Counted from the stretch's first letter, positions 39,307-52,500 are shown. The stretch is DNA of 64,000 nucleotides from Flectonema sp. DT1601 (GCA_964019425.1 OZ025786.1:372001-436000); one strand, 5' to 3'. Translations and numbers: made by a program. Notes: generated from the letters alone by a model not told the origin.

Positions 39307-40512
39307 ACTTAGCTCGGCAACATGACCACTCGTGTAGATACATCGACGACTTCCTCACCTGGAGTTGTGACCCTCCACCAGCAAGCCTGTACTCAATGGA
39401 TTACACTGATACTTCAAATAATATCGATGACGTCTCTTATATAGGAATTTGTATCCGAATAGAGATCACTAACACGAATAAACGATGGATTCGTTTAAGT
39501 GTTAATGACAAAGCCAGGGGTTGGCATATTACGCCAACAAGGTTTACCCATCAGCATTCCGCAGCTCAAGAATCAATGGGTTCAGGTATCTTTACTACCA
39601 TGATTTTGCGAGCTTTAAAAAATTGCAACAATCAGGCAGATTTTTTACAAGAACTTGAAGCGGTAACATATAGATTACTCAACCGGGGCTGTAAATCTGA
39701 CAATATCAGAGCAGCATGCCTCCGCTTCATTAGCTCTCACATTGATGATGGTAATACTGCAGCTGCAATGCGTCGACGTATCAACCTTACTTTTGAGAAG
39801 TTTAGTCACAAAGTCCCATTAAGCATCGAAAAGGATACAATTAACCATACGGGCTCTGCAAGCCATTCCTTGGATAAACGATTTCCATCATCCCTACATC
39901 AAGCATCAGGAGAAGGTCTACTCGGTGGAGAATGCGGATGGGCATCGCTCAACTTCATTGCAGATCATTTATATATTGATAGAATTAGCTTTAGTTTTCT
40001 GCAAAACTACCAACAGAGATTTTATGAAGAATCTCTTAAAGTAGAACCGAACAACTCAGAGCATAAACCATCACCAGATGGTTGGTTCTCGCTACAAGTA
40101 CTTAACATGGCTTGCATGACCAAATTCAACAGGAGAATCGAGTACTTCGTTAACCCAGCAGATTTCGAATATCCTGATACAGCCGCAGCACTTATTCTGC
40201 ATAAAGCGAAAACAAGGATGACTCACTTCTATTGTTGCGCTGGTCTCATTTGAGTCCATCCGAGACATTCTTAAAGGCACAAAGGATTTAAGACTCCCTT
40301 TCGATCATTTTGACAAGATGTACCGAACTACAGAATATAGTTTCCATATGATACCATTAAAAGCTCAGACTGATATGGATGTTACAATGACACCTGCGAA
40401 TATAGGGCCTTTGATGGTATGCGAAGATAAAGTAAAACGCAAATTGGATGACGACTCAACCATTAACTCGACTGTAATAGTGAAACGACCAGACGTCAAA
40501 AATTCAAATTGA
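39286..40512 (+). mobile_element. Retroelement tail: RT motif C/thumb fused to Josephin-like protease, unit 1
   Basis: A 5'-truncated element starting just before reverse-transcriptase motif C (CRYIDDFLTW). It is followed by the thumb (WHITPTRFTHQHSAAQESMG, LLNRGCKSDNIRAACLRF), as in non-LTR or Penelope-like reverse transcriptases. A cysteine-protease domain resembling Josephin follows: GECGWASLNFIADHL (Cys), DGWFSLQVLNMA (compare SGFFSIQVISNAL in ataxin-3), and MTHFIVALVSF (His). The copy looks broken in the protease part (one interruption) as well as truncated at its 5' end. Same orientation as the host genes. Confidence 0.75.
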
Positions 40513-40583
40513 GCAAAAGCAAATAAACATTGCTAGCCCTATCCTGGCGAGCTCCGATGGATTTTTATCTTAGAACGATAGCA

Positions 40584-40794
40584 ACTTCAACATAGAATGA
40601 AGTCCCTTAGAACTTACTGATGAAGGCCTAAAAAGGGACAAGTAGTATAAGATTAAGGCTCCTGAAACTACATATTCTATTACCCTTTGATGTTAGGAAA
40701 CTGTGGAAATGAATACTTTTCTTTTACTAATCTCTACTTTTCTTATTCTCACTTTTCTGTTCTAAAGTTAATGATACTAACTAGGTTCTAAGGG
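40584..40794 (+). repeat. R repeat, 211 bp, between units 1 and 2 (first of two)
   Basis: ACTTCAACATAGAATGAAGT to GATACTAACTAGGTTCTAAG; directly followed by a second copy (40795-about 40985). Equivalent pairs lie at 44298-44508 and 44509-44699, single copies at 37017-37208 and 48051-48241. The R repeat follows the retroelement tail and precedes the HMG upstream region. Confidence 0.88.
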
Positions 40795-41421
40795 ACTTCA
40801 ACATAGAATGAGGTCCCTTAGAACTTACTGATGAAGGCCTAAAAAGGGACAAGTAGTATAAGATTAAGGCTCCTGAAACTACATATTCTATTACCCTTTG
40901 ATGTTAGGAAACTGCAGAAATGAGTACTGTTCTTTTACTAATCTCTACTTTTTATTCTCACTTTTCTATACTAAAATTAATAAAACTAGCTAACCAAGTT
41001 CTTCTTGGCGGAAACCAGAGCCTCATTCAGGATATCACCGAATAGTCTCAAAGTAAGTTCAAAAAGACTGGTAGTAACAACCTGCTTCACTGGCACATGC
41101 TTAGTACTCTTTAATATATTTTTGCTCGATTTTTTTTCTCTGGATCCCGCTGGGTACTTGTCTACGGCTGGGTTGATTTAGTAAACCACAAAATTTCTTT
41201 TCTCGGTTTTGTCGACAAGAATGTAATGTCAACCTCCCGATTTCGTTCGGAAATGAACCGAACGATGCGGCATTAAAATGCCGCCTCGATCGAAATTTTT
41301 ACACCTTCTTTCGAAAATCCTTTTCATTTTCCAGCATTTGGTCGCAAAAAATAATTTTTACTGATTTTTTTTTTGTTTTTATTGGATTTCAGTTTTCTTC
41401 TCTATACAGCCGACTGTGTCA

Positions 41422-42095
41422 ATGCAGGCCTCACGCCTTACGAGGTCAGCGATACATCTTTCCAGATGCAGAAGCTCTTGGCTGCAAATAAGAACGAAGC
41501 CTACGGCCATACCTGTAAGTTCGTCCACACTAATAGATACCTCCCCGCCTGTGAGGCATAATATTGTACGGAATGCGAAGCGAAGAATGGAACGATTATT
41601 ACGACTCCACGATGGGGAAAAGCCACAAGTAGAAAAGAAGAATTTACCTTGTACTGCGTTTGCGGCCTACGTACTCTCTCGAAGTAAAAATTTCAAAGAA
41701 GCTGCCGCAGGGTGGAGGGTATGTCATCATATCGGTTTTTTAAAAAAATGATAAAAATAATTTGCTGTTGGCTATATTAAAAAACCTTGAGGCTTCACGA
41801 GGTCGTGCTTCCATAAGGCGCTGCTTACTAGCTGGTATACACAACCCGACCACAGGAGATGAGTGACACTGAGAAGGTTCCGTATTTTGAAGTGGCCAGC
41901 AAAAACAGGGCGAGTATGAAGCAGTGTGGAGTACCAACGAACTCGTACGCGGCTTTTGTGAAATCGAATTTTGGCGATGTACGTGCTAAAGTGGTGGAAG
42001 AAAACAAATTCGATAAAGATAAAGTTTCTATCTTTAAACAAACATTAAGAAGAGTTGCAATACTATACAGAGAACACCACAGAGTAAATCGGTAA
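41422..42095 (+). CDS. HMG-box protein, array unit 2 (two exons)
   Basis: Exons 41422-41718 and 41856-42095 with the same intron borders as unit 1. The product is three residues shorter (GVPTNSY in place of EAPNKSRNSY). Differences from unit 1 cluster in the boxes (TAFAAYVLS; KSNFGDVRAKVV; FKQTLRR) and are nearly all amino-acid-changing, while intron and flanks are almost identical. The N-terminus is uncertain for the same reason as in unit 1. Confidence 0.73.
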
Positions 42096-42301
42096 CGAAT
42101 ACTAATTAACAATACCGGATTCTACGAACACTGCACTGAGTGCACTCATTGAAATCATCATACGCAGTTGATCAATTTACATTAGAGCTCTGATAGTGTA
42201 TTGACTAACATTGTATCTGCGTTGCTTTTTTTTTTTTTATAATACGAAATTATTATTATTATTATTATTTATTTATTTTTTTAATTTTCAGAACGGAATA
42301 G

Positions 42302-43006
42302 ATGTCGAAGGATGCTGGTTGGCTAAATAACATCACCGACGGTTTAGAAAGTGAAAATAAAAGTGTTAAAGAAATTCCTGTTGGTGAAGTTAGATTTTAC
42401 CCCTTCGGAACACCTGAATTTATAACATACGAGGAATTCTTACTGCTTCCAAGGTGTACTGATATTACTTTGGAAGATGTAAGTGAGAGAAGCATTGAGG
42501 ATGAAAAAATTCGAATTTTTGAAACTTTTCAAACAAAACGAGAACACGAACTTACCAACCACTGGGATCTTCAAGAAATGCCGAATAATGAACCATCCTT
42601 CAAACATCATTCACTATTAGGAAAGATAGAATCGATGGTTTCAGCAACAATAAAATTTCTCGCTATCTGGGGGGTCCTATACCTATTCATAATCGCATTA
42701 GGCATCATGGGCAACGCCTTTAAAGTTCTTGGTGGGAAGTCATCGGGCAAAACCTTCAGAGAAAGTTCCTTGTTATCTAACCCAGTGTCTGGTCTCTGTA
42801 TAGGTATTTTAGCTACAGTATTAATGCAGTCGTCATCTACTACTACTTCTATAGTCATATCGATGGCAGCGTCTAACTTGGTTTCGGTGAAAAATGCTGC
42901 TAACTTAGTCATGGGTGCCAACATAAGTACATCTATAACTAACACTCTGGTTTCAATAGCTCACTTAAGTTTAACTGGCTTACGGTGTCAGTGTTTCTTA
43001 AATTGA
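42302..43006 (+). pseudogene. Truncated Na/phosphate cotransporter gene, unit 2
   Basis: As unit 1, but with an extra deletion of about 70 bases just before the retroelement junction. This removes the HLNSPEQYRRAFTAAVFHD segment and shifts the frame to a 234-residue end. It also has Ser for Gly in GANI(G/S)TS, a residue of the conserved transport motif, consistent with relaxed constraint. Confidence 0.9.
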
Positions 43007-44226
43007 AGCAAAAAATCTAGACTTAGCTCGGCAACATGACCACTCGTGTAGATACATCGACGACTTCCTCACCTGGAGTTGTGACCCTCCACCAGCAAGC
43101 CTGTACTCAATGGATTACACTGATACTTCAAATAATATCGATGACGTCTCTTATATAGGAATTTGTATCCGAATAGAGATCACTAACACAAATAAACGAT
43201 GGATTCGTTTAAGTGTTAACGACAAAGCCAGGGGTTGGCATATTACACCAACAAGGTTTACCCATCAGCATTCCGCAGCTCAAGAATCAATGGGTTCAGG
43301 TATCTTTACTACCATGATCTTGCGAGCTTTAAAAATTTGCAACAATCAGGCAGATTTTTTACAAGAACTTGAAGCGGTAACATATAGATTACTCAACCGG
43401 GGCTGTAAATCTGACAATATCAGAGCAGCATGCCTCCGCTTCATTAGCTCTCACATTGATGATGGTAATACTGCAGCTGCAATGCGTCGACGTATCAACC
43501 TTACTTTTGAGAAGTTTAGTCACAAAGTCCCATTAAGCATCGAAAAGGATACAATTAACCATACGGGCTCTGCAAGCCATTCCTTGGATAAACGATTTCC
43601 ATCATCCCTACATCAAGCATCAGGAGAAGGTCTACTCGGTGGAGAATGCGGATGGGCATCGCTCAACTTCATTGCAGATCATTTATATATTGATAGAATT
43701 AGCTTTAGTTTTCTGCAAAACTACCAACAGAGATTTTATGAAGAATCTCTTAAAGTAGAACCGAACAACTCAGAGCATAAACCATCACCAGATGGTTGGT
43801 TCTCGCTACAAGTACTTAACATGGCTTGCATGACCAAATTCAACAGGAGAATCGAGTACTTCGTTAACCCAGCAGATTTCGAATATCCTGATACAGCCGC
43901 AGCACTTATTCTGCATAAAGCGAAAACAAGGATGACTCACTTCTATTGTTGCGCTGGTCTCATTTGAGTCCATCCGAGACATTCTTAAAGGCACAAAGGA
44001 TTTAAGACTCCCTTTCGATCATTTTGACAAGATGTACCGAACTACAGAATATAGTTTCCATATGATACCATTAAAAGCTCAGACTGATATGGATGTTACA
44101 ATGACACCTGCGAATATAGGGCCTTTGATGGTATGCGAAGATAAAGTAAAACGCAAATTGGATGACGACTCAACCATTAACTCGACTGTAATAGTGAAAC
44201 GACCAGACGTCAAAAATTCAAATTGA
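43000..44226 (+). mobile_element. Retroelement tail (RT motif C/thumb plus Josephin-like), unit 2
   Basis: Nearly identical to the unit 1 copy, with the same 5' truncation and the same state (one interruption in the protease part). This shows that units 1 and 2 share a more recent origin with each other in this stretch than with unit 3. Confidence 0.75.
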
Positions 44227-45123
44227 GCAAAAGCAAATAAACATTGCTAGCCCTATCCTGGCGAGCTCCGATGGATTTTTATCTTAGAACGATAGCAACT
44301 TCAACATAGAATGAAGTCCCTTAGAACTTACTGATGAAGGCCTAAAAAGGGACAAGTAGTATAAGATTAAGGCTCCTGAAACTACATATTCTATTACCCT
44401 TTGATGTTAGGAAACTGTGGAAATGAATACTTTTCTTTTACTAATCTCTACTTTTCTTATTCTCACTTTTCTGTTCTAAAGTTAATGATACTAACTAGGT
44501 TCTAAGGGACTTCAACATAGAATGAGGTCCCTTAGAACTTACTGATGAAGGCCTAAAAAGGGACAAGTAGTATAAGATTAAGGCTCCTGAAACTACATAT
44601 TCTATTACCCTTTGATGTTAGGAAACTGCAGAAATGAGTACTGTTCTTTTACTAATCTCTACTTTTTATTCTCACTTTTCTATACTAAAATTAATAAAAC
44701 TAGCTAACCAAGTTCTTCTTGGCGGAAACCAGAGCCTCATTCAGGATATCACCGAATAGTCTCAAAGTAAGTTTAAAAAGACTGGTAGTAACAACCTGCC
44801 TCACTGGCACTCTTTAATATATTTTTGCTCGATTTTTTTTCTCTGGATCCCGCTGGGTACTTGTCTACGGCTGGGTTGATTTAGTAAACCATAAAATTTC
44901 TTTTCTCGGTTTTGTCGACAAGAATGTAATGTCAACCTCCCGATTTCGTTCGGAAATGAACCGAACGATGCGGCATTAAAATGCCGCCTCGATCGAAATT
45001 TTTACACCTTCTTTCGAAAATCCTTTTCATTTTCCAGCATTTGGTCGCAAAAAATAATTTTTACTGATTTTTTTTTGTTTTTATTGGATTTCAGTTTTCT
45101 TCTCTATACAGCCGACTGTGTCA

Positions 45124-45797
45124 ATGCAGGCCTCACGCCTTACGAGGTCAGCGATACATCTTTCCAGATGCAGAAGCTCTTGGCTGCAAACAAGAACGAA
45201 GCCTACGGCCATACCTGTAAGTTCGTCCACACTAGTAGATACCTCCCCGCCTGTGAGGCATAATATTGTACGGAATGCGAAGCGAAGAATGGAACGATTA
45301 TTACGACTCCACGATGGGGAAAAGCCACAAGTAGAAAAGAAGAATTTACCTTGTTCTCCGTTTGCGGCCTACGTACTCTCTCGAAGTAAAAATTTCAAAG
45401 AAGCTGCCGCAGGGTGGAGGGTATGTCATCATATCGGTTTTTTAAAAAAATGATAAAAATAATTTGCTGTTGGCTATATTAAAAAACCTTGAGGCTTCAC
45501 GAGGTCGTGCTTCCATAAGGCGCTGCTTACTAGCTGGTATACACAACCCGACCACAGGAGATGAGTGACACTGAGAAGGTTCCGTATTTTGAAGTGGCCA
45601 GCAAAAACAGGGCGAGTATGAAGCAGTGTGGAGTACCAACGAACTCGTACGCGGCTTTTGTGAAATTGAATTTTGGCGATGTACGTGCTAAAGTAGTGGA
45701 AGAAAACAAATTCGATAAAGATAAAGATTCTATCTTTGGAAAAACATTAAGAAGAGTTGCAATACTATACAGAGAACACCACAGAGTAAATCGGTAA
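45124..45797 (+). CDS. HMG-box protein, array unit 3 (two exons)
   Basis: Exons 45124-45420 and 45558-45797. Variant residues again fall in the boxes (CSPFAAYVLS; KLNFGDVRAKVV; DKDSIFGKTLRR). The frame, intron and stop are preserved, so this copy looks functional. The upstream poly-T is shorter than in other units. Confidence 0.73.
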
Positions 45798-46003
45798 CGA
45801 ATACTAATTAACAATACCGGATTCTACGAACACTGCACTGAGTGCACTCATTGAAATCATCATACGCAGTTGATCAATTTACATTAGAGCTCTGATAGTG
45901 TATTGACTAACATTGTATCTGCGTTGCTTTTTTTTTTTTTATAATACGAAATTATTATTATTATTATTATTTATTTATTTTTTTAATTTTCAGAACGGAA
46001 TAG

Positions 46004-46774
46004 ATGTCGAAGGATGCTGGTTGGCTAAATAACATCACCGACGGTTTAGAAAGTGAAAATAAAAGTGTTAAAGAAATTCCTGTTGGTGAAGTTAGATTTT
46101 ACCCCTTCGGAACACCTGAATTTATAACATACGAGGAATTCTTACTGCTTCCAAGGTGTACTGATATTACTTTGGAAGATGTAAGTGAGAGAAGCATTGA
46201 GGATGAAAAAATTCGAATTTTTGAAACTTTTCAAACAAAACGAGAACACGAACTTACCAACCACTGGGATCTTCAAGAAATGCCGAATAATGAACCATCC
46301 TTCAAACATCATTCACTATTAGGAAAGATAGAATCGATGGTTTCAGCAACAATAAAATTTCTCGCTATCTGGGGGGTCCTATACCTATTCATAATCGCAT
46401 TAGGCATCATGGGCAACGCCTTTAAAGTTCTTGGTGGGAAGTCATCGGGCAAAACCTTCAGAGAAAGTTCCTTGTTATCTAACCCAGTGTCTGGTCTCTG
46501 TATAGGTATTTTAGCTACAGTATTAATGCAGTCGTCATCTACTACTACTTCTATAGTCATATCGATGGCAGCGTCTAACTTGGTTTCGGTGAAAAATGCT
46601 GCTAACTTAGTCATGGGTGCCAACATAGGTACATCTATAACTAACACTCTGGTTTCAATAGCTCACTTAAATAGTCCAGAGCAATATCGAAGAGCGTTTA
46701 CCGCTGCTGTATTTCACGATATGTTTAACTGGCTTACGGTGTCAGTGTTTCTTAAATTGAAGCAAAAAATCTAG
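46004..46774 (+). pseudogene. Truncated Na/phosphate cotransporter gene, unit 3
   Basis: 256-residue open frame identical in extent to unit 1; host identity stops at about 46753, where the retroelement tail begins. Confidence 0.9.
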
Positions 46775-47979
46775 ACTTAGCTCGGCAACATGACCACTCG
46801 TGTAGATACATCGACGACTTCCTCACCTGGAGTTGTGACCCTCCACCAGCAAGCCTGTACTCAATGGATTACACTGATACTTCAAATAATATCGATGACG
46901 TCTCTTATATAGGAATTTGTATCCGAATAGAGATCACTAACACAAATAAACGATGGATTCGTTTAAGTGTTAACGACAAAGCCAGGGGTTGGCATATTAC
47001 ACCAACAAGGTTTACCCATCAGCATTCCGCAGCTCAAGAATCAATGGGTTCAGGTATCTTTACCACCATGATCTTGCGAGCTTTAAAAATTTGCAACAAT
47101 CAGGCAGATTTTTTACAAGAACTTGAAGCGGTAACATATAGATTACTCAACCGGGGCTGTAAATCTGACAATATCAGAGCAGCATGCCTCCGCTTCATTA
47201 GCTCTCACATTGATGATGGTAATACTGCAGCTGCAATGCGTCGACGTATCAACCTTACTTTTGAGAAGTTTAGTCACAAAGTCCCATTAAGCATCGAAAA
47301 GGATACAATTAACCATACGGGCTCTGCAAGCCATTCCTTGGATAAACGATTTCCATCATCCCTACATCAAGCATCAGGAGAAGGTCTACTCGGTGGAGAA
47401 TGCGGATGGGCATCGCTCAACTTCATTGCAGATCATTTATATATTGATAGAATTAGCTTTAGTTTTCTGCAAAACTACCAACAGAGATTTTATGAAGAAT
47501 CTCTTAAAGTAGAACCGAACAACTCAGAGCATAAACCATCACCAGATGGTTGGTTCTCGCTACAAGTACTTAACATGGCTTGCATGACCAAATTCAACAG
47601 GAGAATCGAGTACTTCGTTAACCCAGCAGATTTCGAATATCCTGATACAGCCGCAGCACTTATTCTGCATAAAGCGAAAACAAGGATGACTCACTTTATT
47701 GTTGCGCTGGTCTCATTTGAGTCCATCCGAGACATTCTTAAAGGCACAAAGGATTTAAGACTCCCTTTCGATCATTTTGACAAGATGTACCGAACTACAG
47801 AATATAGTTTCCATATGATACCATTAAAAGCTCAGACTGATATGGATGTTACAATGACACCTGCGAATATAGGACCTTTGATGGTATGCGAAGATAAAGT
47901 AAAACGCAAATTGGATGACGACTCAACCATTAACTCGACTGTAATAGTGAAACGACCAGACGTCAAAAATTCAAATTGA
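46754..47979 (+). mobile_element. Retroelement tail (RT motif C/thumb plus Josephin-like), unit 3, longest open frame
   Basis: The only copy whose protease part reads through in one frame, to KVKRKLDDDSTINSTVIVKR at the C-terminus. The His-containing strand MTHFIVALVSFESIRDIL and the following EYSFHMIPLK align by eye with EHWFTVRKLGKQWFNL and GYSIFVVKG of ataxin-3. The catalytic Cys and His candidates are present; the third residue is unclear. It is still 5'-truncated (no RT fingers or motifs A/B), so it cannot move by itself. Confidence 0.78.
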
Positions 47980-48666
47980 GCAAAAGCAAATAAACATTGC
48001 TAGCCCTATCCTGGCGAGCTCCGATGGATTTTTATCTTAGAACGATAGCAACTTCAACATAGAATGAAGTCCCTTAGAACTTACTGATGAAGGCCTAAAA
48101 AGGGACAAGTAGTATAAGATTAAGGCTCCTGAAACTACATATTCTATTACCCTTTGATGTTAGGAAACTGCAGAAATGAGTACTGTTCTTTTACTAATCT
48201 CTACTTTTTATTCTCACTTTTCTATACTAAAAATAATAAAACTAGCTAACCAAGTTCTTCTTGGCGGAAACCAGAGCCTCATTCAGGATATCACCGAATA
48301 GTCTCAAAGTAAGTTTAAAAAGACTGGTAGTAACAACCTGCCTCACTGGCACTCTTTAATATATTTTTGCTCGATTTTTTTTCTCTGGATCCCGCTGGGT
48401 ACTTGTCTACGGCTGGGTTGATTTAGTAAACCATAAAATTTCTTTTCTCGGTTTTGGCGACAAGTATGTGATGTCAACCTCCCGATTTCGTTCGGAAATG
48501 AACCGAACGATGCGGCATTAAAATGCCGCTGCGATCGAAATTTTTACATCTTTTTTCGAAAATCCTTTTCATTTTCCAGAATTTGGTCGCAAAAAATAAT
48601 TTTTACTGATTTTTTTTTTGTTTTTATTGGATTTCAGTTTTCTTCTCTATACAGCCGACTGTGTCA

Positions 48667-49340
48667 ATGCAGGCCTCACGCCTTACGAGGTCAGCGATAC
48701 ATCTTTCCAGATGCAGAAGCTCTTGGCTGCAATCAAGAACGAAGCCTACGGCCATACCTGTAAGTTCGTCCACACTAATAGATACCTCCCCGCCTGTGAG
48801 GCATAATATTGTACGGAATGCGAAGCGAAGAATGGAACGATTATTACGACTCCACGATGGGGAAGAGCCACAAGTAGAAAAGAAGAATTTACCTTGTACT
48901 GCGTTTGCGGCCTACGTACTCTCTCGAAGTAAAAGTGTCACAGAAGCTGCCGCAGGGTGGAGGGTATGTCATCATATCGGTTTTTTAAAAAAATGATAAA
49001 AATAATTTGCTGTTGGCTATATTAAAAAACCTTGAGGCTTCACGAGGTCGTGCTTCCATAAGGCGCTGCTTACTAGCTGGTATACACAACCCGACCACAG
49101 GAGATGAGTGACACTGAGAAGGTTCCGTATTTTGAAGTGGCCAGCAAAAACAGGGCGAGTATGAAGCAGTGTGGAGTACCAACGAACTCGTACGCGGCTT
49201 TTGTGAAATTGAATTTTGGCGATGTACGTGCTAAAGTAGTGGAAGAAAACAAATTCGATAAAGATAAAGTTTCTATCATTAAACAAACATTAAGAAGAGT
49301 TGCAATACTATACAGAGAACAACACAGAGTAAATCGGTAA
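48667..49340 (+). CDS. HMG-box protein, array unit 4 (two exons)
   Basis: Exons 48667-48963 and 49101-49340, immediately upstream of the intact transporter gene, so probably nearest the ancestral arrangement. Box 1 ends SRSKSVTEAAAGWR instead of SRSKNFKEAAAGWR; box 2 has VSIIKQTLRR. All splice signals are kept. About 200 bases separate its stop from the transporter start, including an ATT microsatellite and the acceptor TTTTTAATTTTCAG. Confidence 0.73.
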
Positions 49341-49548
49341 CGAATACTAATTAACAATACCGGATTCTACGAACACTGCACTGAGTGCACTCATTGAAAT
49401 CATCATACGCAGTTGATCAATTTACATTAGAGCTCTGATAGTGTATTGACTAACATTGTATCTGCGTTGCTTTTTTTTTTTTATAATACGAAATTATTAT
49501 TATTATTATTATTATTTATTTATTTTTTTAATTTTCAGAACGGAATAG

Positions 49549-52500
49549 ATGTCGAAGGATGCTGGTTGGCTAAATAACATCACCGACGGTTTAGAAAGTG
49601 AAAATAAAAGTGTTAAAGAAATTCCTGTTGGTGAAGTTAGATTTTACCCCTTCGGAACACCTGAATTTATAACATACGAGGAATTCTTACTGCTTCCAAG
49701 GTGTACTGATATTACTTTGGAAGATGTAAGTGAGAGAAGCATTGAGGATGAAAAAATTCGAATTTTTGAAACTTTTCAAACAAAACGAGAACACGAACTT
49801 ACCAACCACTGGGATCTTCAAGAAATGCCGAATAATGAACCATCCTTCAAACATCATTCACTATTAGGAAAGATAGAATCGATGGTTTCAGCAACAATAA
49901 AATTTCTCGCTATCTGGGGGGTCCTATACCTATTCATAATCGCATTAGGCATCATGGGCAACGCCTTTAAAGTTCTTGGTGGGAAGTCATCGGGCAAAAC
50001 CTTCAGAGAAAGTTCCTTGTTATCTAACCCAGTGTCTGGTCTCTGTATAGGTATTTTAGCTACAGTATTAATGCAGTCGTCATCTACTACTACTTCTATA
50101 GTCATATCGATGGCAGCGTCTAACTTGGTTTCGGTGAAAAATGCTGCTAACTTAGTCATGGGTGCCAACATAGGTACATCTATAACTAACACTCTGGTTT
50201 CAATAGCTCACTTAAATAGTCCAGAGCAATATCGAAGAGCGTTTACCGCTGCTGTATTTCACGATATGTTTAACTGGCTTACGGTGTCAATGTTTCTTCC
50301 CCTCGAAGCCTCTTGTGGGTTTCTTGTTGAAATTGCAGGTGCTGCAGTTGACAGTATGGCTCTTGGAGGCAAACATCAAAAAACTGAATTTATAAAAACA
50401 ATAACGAACCCAGCTACTGGCAGAGTAGTATCAGTTGACAACGGATTGATTGAAAAGATTGCTGAAGCACGCACTAGCAAAGAAGTAGCCGATCTTGAAA
50501 AGATTTCAATCATTAAGAAGAAATCAGGATTTGTCCTTCGAGACACCCCACAATCTGATAGTGAAGCCGGCATACTATTGCTCGTTGTCGCTATAACAAT
50601 GCTTTGTACATGTTTGCTTCTTTTAGTTAAGTTATTGCAATCTGTTTTGAAAGGTAAGGTAGCTGTGTACACTAGGAAGGTATTAAATCTCGATTTTCAA
50701 CATAAATATTTAAAAATGTTCGGAGGCCTTGATAACTACATTCTTCTATTTGTCGGAACTGGAATGACTGTTTTGGTTCAGTCCAGTTCCGTATTCACAT
50801 CAACGTTAACGCCTCTGGTTGGAATCGGGTTAATTCACATTGAAAAGGTTGTGGCATTGACTCACGGAGCAAATATTGGAACTACAGTCACAGGTGTAAT
50901 ATCAGCCCTTGCTGGTGATAATGTTGTAATAGGTATGCGTGTTGCTCTAGAACACGTTTTATTCAATTGTCTCGGCACAGTCATCTGGTTCGTTATTTGG
51001 CCTCTTCGCCCTGTGCCTCTCGCTGCTGCGAAATTCTTAGGCGACACGGCCTCAAACTTACGTTGGTTTCCATTTGCCTACATCATTGTTTGCTTTATAA
51101 TAGTTCCTGTAGTGGTTATTGCTCTTTCGATTCCAGGATGGCAGGTACTGTTGGCAGTTGGTCTTCCTATCCTTCTCGCTATATTATTCATCACTGGTTG
51201 GACATGGGTGAGAAGAAACAGAGCTGACTTACTACCACGTGGAGGGTGTCTGAGATCTGATGTTTCTCTCTGCGGGTGTAAATATCCGAACTGGATGCAA
51301 GTTTGGGGAGGAGACCGCAGTCAAGACAATGTCGATATGGAAGAAATGAAAAGAAAAGAAGCTAAGGCAGAGTCCGACAAGGTAACTGAGTGGCCATTGT
51401 CTCCAACGGCATGGGGCCTTGGTACCTTATCTCTTCTTGGACTCTTGCTGGCTATCCCAACTGCACAATGGAGGCGTATCCGTTATGCGAATGAAACTCG
51501 TGGAAGAAAGGAATATGGTTTTGGTCTCTGGGAAATCTGTTCTGATGACTTTACTAAGGATTCTCAATGGGCTACTACACCTCCCTTATGTAATCAAGAG
51601 CAGATAAATGACTGCGCAAAGGACTTATCTCGCAGCTGCACAACTAAAAGCTGGGCTGATACATCCCTTCCAACTATGCATGAGAATGATATGTATGAGA
51701 GCACTTGGAAGACCTGTTCAAAACTTGGGTGTCGAGTGTCGGATTGGTTGAAATACTGTCCAGACATTAGTAATTGTTCTTTAGGTAATTATCACTCTAG
51801 TCGATGTATTGAAGTAGTTGATAATTATGAATTTCATAAACACAATCAAATGGATTTGAATGATGTTACTTACTCATATCCGGGAGACGATCCTGGAGCG
51901 CTGACACCTCCGCTGGAGAGAACCCCAACACATGCTAGCGTTTTTTTCTCTGGTGTTTCTAACAGTTACTCAGTATCGACGTTTCTTGTTGCCCCAAAAA
52001 TGATTAATACCATTAACGGAGAGAATGCATCTTGTGCTGACTGCACTGAAACATGTGCCAACTCCAGCATTGGAAAGTTTTGTACTGATGCTCCAAGTAT
52101 CACTGGTATTGCATACGATTACTGCTCTGGGGATTTCCTTATTGTTTCTGGACGAGGTCCAGCTTCAGAATGCAGCATCGGAACTATTTTCCCTTTCTCA
52201 TCATTTACACCATCAATATCAGTGATGACCCTCACAGTTGGTAAGAATTCACAATCTAATTCAGCTATTCTAAAAGAGAGAACACCATTAGCATATTACA
52301 ATAACAACAACACTGTTACTTTTGCTTCAGGTCTACCTAATGTGAAAGAATGGTACTCACCATTGCCTATTGATGATTGTCTTGGTGAGCAGGATGTTAA
52401 TGATGTTGGTATCGGTATCAACATAAATGATATTCACATCCTTCAATACCATAATAATACTACAGAAGGTGTGTATGTGGGTTCTGATGAGTATGAGGCA

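Larger units (their letters stand above)
37017..50298 (+). repeat. Tandem array: three complete units and a fourth that runs into an intact gene
   Basis: Units 37017-40794, 40795-44508, 44509-48050 and 48051-50298 are close to 99 percent identical outside the HMG exons. Each holds a 211-bp R repeat (one or two copies), the hairpin element, an HMG-box gene, the first 250 codons of a Na/phosphate cotransporter gene and, in the first three, a retroelement tail. Junctions between units fall in R repeats, pointing to unequal exchange there. Units differ in R copy number and by small deletions (one of about 70 bases in the transporter part of unit 2). Confidence 0.93.
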
